Assembly (NCBI GenBank): GCA_965224755.1
Contig: OZ245061.1
Location: 124,001 to 188,000 of the forward strand
Direction of reading: 5' to 3'
DNA: 64,000 bases
Origin: Hellea sp965224755
GTDB lineage: Bacteria > Pseudomonadota > Alphaproteobacteria > Caulobacterales > Maricaulaceae
Every line of letters begins with the position of its first letter. Position 1 is the stretch's first letter. Of the stretch, positions 45,135-51,831 are shown piece by piece. Under the pieces are notes generated by a model that saw only the letters and a program-made list of their open reading frames with translations, was not told where the DNA came from and made no database searches. The translations under genes and the position numbers were made by a program.

Positions 45135-46519
45135 CACATCTGCATCGCCCAGCCTTCGACATCCATCGAGGCTTGGCGAACGGCTTCGCTAATCGTCGGA
45201 TGAGCGTGGCAAGTGCGGGCGATGTCTTCGCTGGCAGCTTTGAATTCCATGGCCAGCGCGACTTCGGCAATAAGATCGCCGACATGAGCCCCGATCATAT
45301 GCGCGCCAAGAATTTCGTCGGTCTCGGCATGGGCGAGGATTTTAATAAAGCCGTCAGTCTGGTGATTGGCCCGAGCGCGGCTATTGGCGGCGAAGGGGAA
45401 TTTGCCTTTCTTAAACGGCACGCCCGCTTCTTTCAACTCTTCCTCGGTCTTGCCTACACTGGCAATTTCAGGCGCGGTATAGACCACGCCGGGGATGACA
45501 TCATAATTCACATGCCCGGCCTTGCCCGCGATAATCTCGGCCACGGCCACGCCTTCATCTTCGGCCTTATGGGCCAGCATCGGGCCGTGCGTGCAATCGC
45601 CGACGGCATAGATACCGGCGACATTGGTTTTGAAATGAGAGGTCTCGACAAAGCCGCGCTTATCCACTGCTACGCCGACCGCCTCCAAGCCCAAATCTTT
45701 GGTGAAAGGACGGCGGCCGATACAGACAAGCACGACATCGGTTTCGATGTCTTTGTCCTTACCGCCTGCGCTGGCTTCGGTTTTGACTTTGAGTCCTTTG
45801 CTTGATTTTTCGACGCCAGTGACTTTGCACCCGAGTTCAAATTTCATTTTCTGTTTCTTGAAAATACGCAAAGCCTGTTTCTGCACTTCGCCGTCCATGC
45901 CGGGCATGATGTGGGGCAGATATTCAACAACGGTGACTTCCGCGCCGAGACGCCGCCAGACCGAGCCAAGCTCAAGACCGATGACGCCGCCGCCAATGAC
46001 CAGCATTTTTTTAGGGACTTCGGTGAGTTCCAAAGCTCCGGTAGAGGAGACAATCGTCTTTTCATCAATCTCGACATTGGGAAGCGTGGCCACTTCGGAG
46101 CCTGTAGCAATGACAATATTCTTCGTCTTAATCTGCTTGCCGCCAACATCAACAGTGCCCGCATCGACGATTTTACCGTAGCCTTCCATATGCTCGACAT
46201 TGTTTTTCTTGAACAAAAAAGCGATGCCTTGCGTCAGGCCGCTAACGGTTTTTTCTTTCGCGCCCATCATGATCTTAAGATCAAACCCGACTTCCCCGGT
46301 CAGGCCCATCCCGGCAAAATCTTTCTGCGCTATTTCGAGCATCTCGGTAGCATGGAGCAATGCCTTTGACGGAATACAGCCGACATTCAGGCAGGTCCCG
46401 CCCAATGTCTTGCGCGTTTCCACACAAAGAACCTTGAGGCCCAATTGCCCGGCGCGAATAGCGCAATTATAACCGCCCGGCCCGCCGCCGATAATAATGA
46501 CGTCATAAATGTCTGACAT
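45134..46519 (-). CDS. lpdA: Dihydrolipoyl dehydrogenase (E3)
   Basis: A 461-residue FAD/NAD flavoprotein that reoxidises lipoyl groups on E2. FAD motif GGGPGGYNCAI, redox-active disulfide GGTCLNVGCIPSK, NAD motif GGGVIGLELGS and the C-terminal HAHPTISE base are present. It is the E3 of the oxoglutarate dehydrogenase complex encoded upstream on the same strand, but here separated from odhB by four small membrane genes, two further membrane genes and a TetR gene. Confidence 0.95.
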   Translation of the reverse strand: MSDIYDVIIIGGGPGGYNCAIRAGQLGLKVLCVETRKTLGGTCLNVGCIPSKALLHATEMLEIAQKDFAGMGLTGEVGFDLKIMMGAKEKTVSGLTQGIAFLFKKNNVEHMEGYGKIVDAGTVDVGGKQIKTKNIVIATGSEVATLPNVEIDEKTIVSSTGALELTEVPKKMLVIGGGVIGLELGSVWRRLGAEVTVVEYLPHIMPGMDGEVQKQALRIFKKQKMKFELGCKVTGVEKSSKGLKVKTEASAGGKDKDIETDVVLVCIGRRPFTKDLGLEAVGVAVDKRGFVETSHFKTNVAGIYAVGDCTHGPMLAHKAEDEGVAVAEIIAGKAGHVNYDVIPGVVYTAPEIASVGKTEEELKEAGVPFKKGKFPFAANSRARANHQTDGFIKILAHAETDEILGAHMIGAHVGDLIAEVALAMEFKAASEDIARTCHAHPTISEAVRQASMDVEGWAMQM

Positions 46520-46587
46520 GGATAGGCCTCATGATTGAGCGTTTTGAAAGGAGGCAAAATACGCGCCTGACGGCCATGGTCAAGCGC

Positions 46588-47142
46588 CTAATTATAATCT
46601 GGCAGTGTCGTAAGGATATCCACATAGACTTGATCAATACGCTTGCGCCTCTCCGCGCTGACAGGGCTGAATATTTGCTGGAAGCCAATCAAGGTCGCAT
46701 AATTCATCGCGGCTAAATCCATGGCTTGCCGTGGGGGGATGTCTTTGGCCTGCATCAGCAAATCCGCGACATAGCTTACGCGGCGTTTATCGACCTGCTT
46801 AACCACCGCCTTAACGGTTTTATCATGTCCGGCCCAGCGCCTTAGCTCTCGCTCTACGCCGCCGTCAAAATCTGTCGTGAGCTTATTGAGCGCAATCAAT
46901 TTAGCAACGGGCGATATCTCTGTCTCAGTCATATCAATCACGCTTTGGGTCAGTTCCTGCTCCCAATGCGCTAAAAGAGCCGTTACGAAATCCCCCCGGT
47001 TTTTAAAATGGTGGTAAAAAGAGCCTTTGGTACGCCCCGCCATTTGGCATAGATTATCAATTCGGATCGCGCCGTCACCATGTGCCGCTAAGGCCTTCAA
47101 ACCTAAATCCAACCAATCGGTCTTTGCAAGCCGCTTAGCCAT
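46588..47142 (-). CDS. TetR-family transcriptional regulator
   Basis: A 184-residue regulator with the N-terminal helix-turn-helix IRIDNLCQMAGRTKGSFYHHF typical of TetR/AcrR. The ligand-binding half has no obvious ligand motif. It overlaps the previous small membrane gene by 8 bases and is last in an apparent three-gene unit, presumably controlled from the palindrome at 48015-48037. Confidence 0.85.
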   Translation of the reverse strand: MAKRLAKTDWLDLGLKALAAHGDGAIRIDNLCQMAGRTKGSFYHHFKNRGDFVTALLAHWEQELTQSVIDMTETEISPVAKLIALNKLTTDFDGGVERELRRWAGHDKTVKAVVKQVDKRRVSYVADLLMQAKDIPPRQAMDLAAMNYATLIGFQQIFSPVSAERRKRIDQVYVDILTTLPDYN

Positions 47143-47509
47143 GAAAAATGCCGATCACGCCTAATATCGCAACAGGGGCAAATAATAACCATTGCGGAAA
47201 ATGCAGCAATTTCCCTTTGCTAATATAGACGATACCAAAGCTCCAAAGCGTAAAGGCAGCAGCAAATACGCTGCTCACAAATGCAAGTTCCGCGCCATCA
47301 TTATAGGCCGCTGCCCATATGAACATTGCGCCCATTGCGGCCAGCACAATTGTGACTATATGCCAGCAATAATAATTAGTGTATTTTGCAACAACGCCTA
47401 AATCCGTTGAATTCAACAATGGGCGCGCAGTAGTTTTACCACCGCCAAAAATATGTAAAAGGCAAATTAGTAAAGAGCAAATTCCTGCTAAAGCAAACCA
47501 TAAATTCAT
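47135..47509 (-). CDS. Small membrane protein, co-transcribed with tetR
   Basis: A 124-residue protein with about four hydrophobic helices. No family recognised with certainty. It overlaps tetR by 8 bases and follows the 150-residue gene after 9 bases. Confidence 0.65.
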   Translation of the reverse strand: MNLWFALAGICSLLICLLHIFGGGKTTARPLLNSTDLGVVAKYTNYYCWHIVTIVLAAMGAMFIWAAAYNDGAELAFVSSVFAAAFTLWSFGIVYISKGKLLHFPQWLLFAPVAILGVIGIFHG

Positions 47510-47518
47510 AACCGCCTC

Positions 47519-47971
47519 CTAAAGTTTACCCCAGACCTGCCAAAGCCCAACGGCATGAAACAAGCCATAAACGAGGCAGACCGCGCTGCTCCAAATCGTG
47601 AATGGGACGAGAATTTCAGGCTTTACGAGACCCGCCAGAAAAGGCAGAGCCCCGCGCAATAAATAGACCGCTGTGATAACGACTAATATCCATTTTAGAA
47701 ATGGCAAGGTTAGCGCGGCATCCCCTGCCGCCGCGCCTGTAAGCGCATATGTTCCCCAAACCATCAACACGCCGGCGATAAATATCGTTATCAGCCCCGG
47801 ATACCAATGGCCGCGCTCGGCCATCACTGCCATCCGTTCCCCGGCCCCGAAAAACCGTAGCCAATCCGGCCCGCCGACAATACAGACCAAATGCAGCCCC
47901 GCCGCGATAAAGCTTAGCAACGCGCCGATGAGTAAGAAGGGATTCAGATTAGGCCAAGGCAGTGACATCAT
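47519..47971 (-). CDS. Small membrane protein, first gene behind the TetR operator
   Basis: A 150-residue protein with about four hydrophobic helices. It lies immediately downstream of a promoter with TTGACA and an operator-like palindrome. Unknown function; the 124-residue next gene and tetR follow. Confidence 0.68.
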   Translation of the reverse strand: MMSLPWPNLNPFLLIGALLSFIAAGLHLVCIVGGPDWLRFFGAGERMAVMAERGHWYPGLITIFIAGVLMVWGTYALTGAAAGDAALTLPFLKWILVVITAVYLLRGALPFLAGLVKPEILVPFTIWSSAVCLVYGLFHAVGLWQVWGKL

Positions 47972-48014
47972 AACCGTGCAAGCATCCTATAATATATTAC
48001 AATTGCAGTCATAT

Positions 48015-48037
48015 ACATACCATACTGGATGGTATGT
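48015..48037 (-). promoter_or_regulatory. TetR-type operator overlapping a promoter
   Basis: A perfect 9-bp inverted repeat ACATACCAT-ACTGG-ATGGTATGT. On the minus strand a perfect -35 TTGACA lies at 48035-48040, overlapping the operator end, and TATA-rich sequence follows downstream. This is where the adjacent TetR would repress the operon 47971-46588. Confidence 0.72.
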
Positions 48038-48146
48038 CAATAGAAGGCAGCCGCAAAGCACTGAGGGAGAAAACAAACTTCATTAAGAACGCTTCGCGCT
48101 CGGAACATTTGAGAAGGGTCGACGCAATAGGCCTTTACGGCGTTGA

Positions 48147-48596
48147 TTATGTCAGCGTTCCGTCGGCGCGTTTCTTACGAGACCACCAAACTTGCACTAA
48201 GCCCAGTGCCACTACAATCACCGGCATGAGCCAATATGTGTCGCCGCCCCCCGCTTTTACGGTGGCGTTGGCGAAAACCGGGATGAAGCAGATAATTGCG
48301 GCCACTAGCGATAAAATAAATAACGGCACTGCCAGTGCCTTTCTCAGGAGCAGGAAAATAGCGGCTAACAAACCGCCCCAAACCGCAATCGCATAAGCGG
48401 CCGTCGCCCATATCGGATAAGCATGACGCGCGTCCAGCATGATCTGTCCCCGGTCGCCGTAAGACTCGAGCACGGCCGCATCGGCCATCATTTGGTCCAT
48501 CACATATATAGCGCAGCCAAGGGCATTCCACAGCAAGAAGAAAATACCTACTATCCAAAACATAGCCCCTAGGCTCTTTTTAACATCTTCTGACAT
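48147..48596 (-). CDS. Small four-helix membrane protein, tandem array member
   Basis: A 149-residue protein with four hydrophobic helices and the recurring FWIVGIFFLLWNALG start and YPIWATAAYAIAVWGGLLAAI core seen in the two neighbours upstream. AGGAG precedes the ATG. Last of the tandem array; unknown function. Confidence 0.68.
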   Translation of the reverse strand: MSEDVKKSLGAMFWIVGIFFLLWNALGCAIYVMDQMMADAAVLESYGDRGQIMLDARHAYPIWATAAYAIAVWGGLLAAIFLLLRKALAVPLFILSLVAAIICFIPVFANATVKAGGGDTYWLMPVIVVALGLVQVWWSRKKRADGTLT

Positions 48597-48632
48597 ATCG
48601 TTTCTCCTATCGTTTCAATTTGTCTTTTAATT

Positions 48633-49067
48633 TTAGCCTGTCCAGCCACTAGCTTTGGCCTTGCGAGCGAGGAGCACCAACAAGACGGCTATGATCGGAA
48701 TCATCAAGACCATCACCCAGGCCCCACCATGCACATATTCGAACACGCCAGACATCGCGAAATAGATATTTTGAATAATAACGCAAAGCAAGGAGAGCAA
48801 CAGCAGCCACAGCGCCCAGTTTTTCCGCAGAAGCAAACCAAGGCACCCGAGCGCACCTCCGAAAACAGCCAATCCAAATACAGCCGGATACCATGCCGGT
48901 TGATTTTTCATCATATCCGCCTGCTCTTGGCCATAAGCCGCCACCAGATCGGTATGAGACATCATTGAGGACATAATAAATTGCCCCACGCCCATCAGGT
49001 TCCAAATCAATGCAATAGCGCTGACAATCCAAAACCACATCGGCGGTTTAATTGAAGTGTTTTCCAT
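48633..49067 (-). CDS. Small four-helix membrane protein, tandem array member
   Basis: A 144-residue paralogue (FWIVSAIALIWNLMGVGQF; YGQEQADMMKNQPAWYPAVF; LGCLGLLLRKNWALWLLLLS). AGGAGA precedes the start. Follows the next paralogue after 9 bases. Unknown function. Confidence 0.7.
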   Translation of the reverse strand: MENTSIKPPMWFWIVSAIALIWNLMGVGQFIMSSMMSHTDLVAAYGQEQADMMKNQPAWYPAVFGLAVFGGALGCLGLLLRKNWALWLLLLSLLCVIIQNIYFAMSGVFEYVHGGAWVMVLMIPIIAVLLVLLARKAKASGWTG

Positions 49068-49076
49068 AAATCTCTC

Positions 49077-49520
49077 CTAGGCCAAAATCCCATCTGCTGT
49101 TTTTTTGCGGGCGAACCAGATCAGGAATATCGCGACCAAAACAACCACTACCGTCATGACTTTATCAAAAGTTCCGACAACGGACAGCGTGCCCGCCATA
49201 ACGCCCCAAATATCGTGGATGATAATACCGATAAGCGAGAGCGCAAAAAGAAGGCTTGCCCATTTTTTACGGAGCAGCAATCCGATACAGCCCAATAATC
49301 CGGCAAATACCGCGACGGCAAATGCGCCCGTTGCCCAAGCGGGCTTGGTTGCAAAAATATCTGCGAAGGCCTGCCCATAGCCCTCAACCGCCATTTCCGG
49401 CGTCATCATCATCATGCCGAAATAGGCGGCAACGCCCATGAGATTCCACAATAGCGCAAGAATAGAAATGACCCAAAAAGATGTTTTGAGCGGAAATGTA
49501 TCTGATATAGTATCAGGCAT
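49077..49520 (-). CDS. Small four-helix membrane protein, tandem array member
   Basis: A 147-residue paralogue (FWVISILALLWNLMGVAAYF; YGQAFADIFATKPAWATGAF; LGCIGLLLRKKWASLLFALS). The shared pattern is W-N-L-M-G, YGQ…KPAW, LGC.GLLLRK and a charged C-terminus. GGGGAGA precedes the ATG. Confidence 0.7.
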   Translation of the reverse strand: MPDTISDTFPLKTSFWVISILALLWNLMGVAAYFGMMMMTPEMAVEGYGQAFADIFATKPAWATGAFAVAVFAGLLGCIGLLLRKKWASLLFALSLIGIIIHDIWGVMAGTLSVVGTFDKVMTVVVVLVAIFLIWFARKKTADGILA

Positions 49521-49589
49521 ATTGTATATCTCCCCTGTTTTGGAGATATTTAAAAGGAAATTTCAGCAAGAGTCCAGAGGTTGCGCAGA

Positions 49590-50057
49590 TTAGCTTATTT
49601 GATTGTTATCGCGCGCATCATAAGCGACCCAGAATAGATAAATCCCGACAATGATCACAGATAAAGAAATACCGAAATGGGTCGGATCCATAATTGCGAA
49701 CCCGCCGCGCAGTGTCGCATCCAGCATATTCACTAATATCGCAAAGAGCGAAACCATATACCACATATAAGCACTTTTTCGGCGCAATAAGAGATAGACA
49801 GACCCGATAAGGCCTGCGCCCAAGACAACAACATTGGCCATACTGACCCAAAACGGCATGGCCAGTAAATAGGCGATCTGTTCCGGAGAATATAAAGCTT
49901 GCGCCCCGGCGCCGCTTATTTTGACAGTAATGATAAAGGCGAAAAAGCCCAAAATATACCAAACAATGGCCAAACAGGCGGCAATACCCAGCCAGCGATC
50001 GCGGCGGGCCTCCGCCGGCGAAGCGTCAAATTCATCTGTCAATACCAACTCACTCAT
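49590..50057 (-). CDS. Small four-helix membrane protein, divergent array member
   Basis: A 155-residue protein, first in the array, with the same four-helix layout (WLGIAACLAIVWYILGFFAF; LAMPFWVSMANVVVLGAGL; YLLLRRKSAYMWYMVSLF). The relation to the other three is structural and only suggestive. ATG 50057 is used; the open frame runs to 50153. Confidence 0.6.
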   Translation of the reverse strand: MSELVLTDEFDASPAEARRDRWLGIAACLAIVWYILGFFAFIITVKISGAGAQALYSPEQIAYLLAMPFWVSMANVVVLGAGLIGSVYLLLRRKSAYMWYMVSLFAILVNMLDATLRGGFAIMDPTHFGISLSVIIVGIYLFWVAYDARDNNQIS

Positions 50058-50093
50058 AGCGCCCCAATAGCACAAACGCTCTAACCCGCCGTG

Positions 50094-50117
50094 AAAAAAC
50101 AGCCTTAATGAGGGCTT
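50094..50117 (-). terminator. Possible terminator after the odhB operon
   Basis: On the minus strand AGCC…GGCT (with alternate pairing CTTAA…TTAAG) is followed by TG and TTTTTT. It lies between odhB and the membrane array. The 247-base gap 50058-50304 also has a CCCGC-ATAG-GCGGG hairpin and TTCCCGCC…GGCGGGAA. Confidence 0.4.
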
Positions 50118-50304
50118 AAGAAATCCCGCGCTCTTGCCAAGCCCTGCCCGCATAGGCGGGTATCCAGTCAGATATGTTGGCAGCCCTAGTCAAGATTGTT
50201 ATTTTTGATTCCGTGTTTACGTCAGGAAAACTGTGTTCCCGCCGTAGTTTATCCTCACGGAAGTGGGGGCGGGAATGAACGGAGGAGGGGAGGCGTTATA
50301 GCCC

Positions 50305-51825
50305 CTACAAATCCAGCAGCAAGCGCTCTGGGTCTTCGAGGCATTCCTTGACCCGCACCAAAAATGTGACCGCTTCTTTGCCGTCGACGATGCGGTGGTC
50401 ATAGGAAAGCGCGAGATACATCATCGGGCGGATGGTGATCTCGTCGTCTATGACTACGGCGCGTTTTTCTATTTTGTGCATGCCGAGAATGCCGGATTGC
50501 GGCGGGTTTAATATCGGCGAGGACATCAGCGAGCCGTAAACGCCGCCATTGGAGATGGTGAAAGTGCCGCCCATCATATCGTCCATGGAGAGCTGCCCGT
50601 CGCGGGCTTTGGCTCCGAGCGCGGCAATGGCTTTTTCAACGCCGCCGAGGGAAAGTGCGTCGCAGCCGCGCACAACGGGCACGACCAAGCCCTTATCCGT
50701 GCCGACCGCAATGCTGATATCGTAATAATTTTTATAGATGATATCGGTGCCGTCGATTTCGGCATTGACGTTTGGCACGTCTCGCAGCGCCTGCACGCAA
50801 GCTTTGACGAAGAAACTCATAAAGCCGAGTTTGATACCGTGTTTCTTGATGAAGACCTCTTTATATTTTTTGCGCATATCCATGATATTGGTCATGTCAA
50901 CTTCGTTATAAGTCGTCAGCATCGCCGCCGTATTTTGCGCCTCTTTTAGGCGGCGGGCAATGGTCTGGCGGATGCGGGTCATGCGCACGCGTTCCTCGCG
51001 GACTCCAAGCTCGCGCGGGGCAGAAGGGGCGGACGGAGTTGTGGCTACGGACGCTTTTGAAGCTGATGGATTAGCTTTAGCCGCGAGGGCGTCGCCCTTG
51101 GTGATACGGCCATCTTTGCCTGTGCCGGCGATAGCAGTAGAGTCAAGCCCGCCTTCTTTAATAATACGGTCCGCAGAGGGCATAGGCGCTTTGCCCGAGG
51201 CCGGCGCAATGGCAGACGAAGACGAAGTAGCCGCCGCAACAGGAGCCGGGCTCGCCCCGCCTGATGCGCCTGCCATCAATGTGCAAAGCGTTTGGCCGAC
51301 TTTTGCAACGTCGCCTTCGGCAACTAGAATCTCGCCCATCACGCCGTCTTCCGGCGAGACCAATTCTTGCGCCGCCTTATCAGTTTCAAGCTCGACAATC
51401 GCTTCGTCTTTTTTGACGGCGTCGCCGGGCTGTTTCATCCAACTGGCCACGGTGACTTCGGAAACGCTCTCCCCGACATTAGGCACGTCTATATTTATAG
51501 AAGCGCCGCCAGAGGCCTTAGCTTGCGGAGCCTCTTCTTTAGGAGCTTCTGCTTTCGGGGCCGCCTCTTCTTTCAGAGTTTTCGTGCCCGAGCCGCTGCC
51601 CAGCTTGGCAATCACTGTCCCGACAGTCGCGTTTTCGCCCTCGGCGACTAAAATCTCTGTGACCACACCATCTTCAGGCGAGACAAGTTCTTGCGCCGCC
51701 TTATCGGTTTCAAGCTCGACCAAAGCTTCGTCTTTTTTGACGGCGTCGCCGACTTTTTTAAACCAAGTGGCAATGGTGACTTCGGAGACAGACTCGCCGA
51801 CATTCGGAATTTTAATATCAGTCAT
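50305..51825 (-). CDS. odhB: 2-oxoglutarate dehydrogenase E2 (dihydrolipoyl succinyltransferase), two lipoyl domains
   Basis: A 506-residue E2. Two lipoyl domains are visible, with lysines in ETDKAAQELVSP (Lys42) and again at Lys150, separated by an Ala/Pro/Glu-rich linker. A peripheral-subunit-binding segment follows (about 215-255) and the C-terminal catalytic domain has DIIYKNYYDISIAVGTDKG and the SYDHRIVDGKEA active site. One lipoyl domain is the common form, so this is an odd duplication. Directly after odhA in the same unit. Confidence 0.93.
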   Translation of the reverse strand: MTDIKIPNVGESVSEVTIATWFKKVGDAVKKDEALVELETDKAAQELVSPEDGVVTEILVAEGENATVGTVIAKLGSGSGTKTLKEEAAPKAEAPKEEAPQAKASGGASINIDVPNVGESVSEVTVASWMKQPGDAVKKDEAIVELETDKAAQELVSPEDGVMGEILVAEGDVAKVGQTLCTLMAGASGGASPAPVAAATSSSSAIAPASGKAPMPSADRIIKEGGLDSTAIAGTGKDGRITKGDALAAKANPSASKASVATTPSAPSAPRELGVREERVRMTRIRQTIARRLKEAQNTAAMLTTYNEVDMTNIMDMRKKYKEVFIKKHGIKLGFMSFFVKACVQALRDVPNVNAEIDGTDIIYKNYYDISIAVGTDKGLVVPVVRGCDALSLGGVEKAIAALGAKARDGQLSMDDMMGGTFTISNGGVYGSLMSSPILNPPQSGILGMHKIEKRAVVIDDEITIRPMMYLALSYDHRIVDGKEAVTFLVRVKECLEDPERLLLDL

Positions 51826-51831
51826 GATTAT

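Noticed and set aside
48034..48396. Plus-strand ORF starting inside the TetR operator
   Set aside because: Antisense to a four-helix membrane gene with a good ribosome site; no protein-like pattern.
49502..49516. CTGATA-TAG-TATCAG inverted repeat as an operator
   Set aside because: It lies inside the coding start of the 147-residue gene and is explained by its codons.
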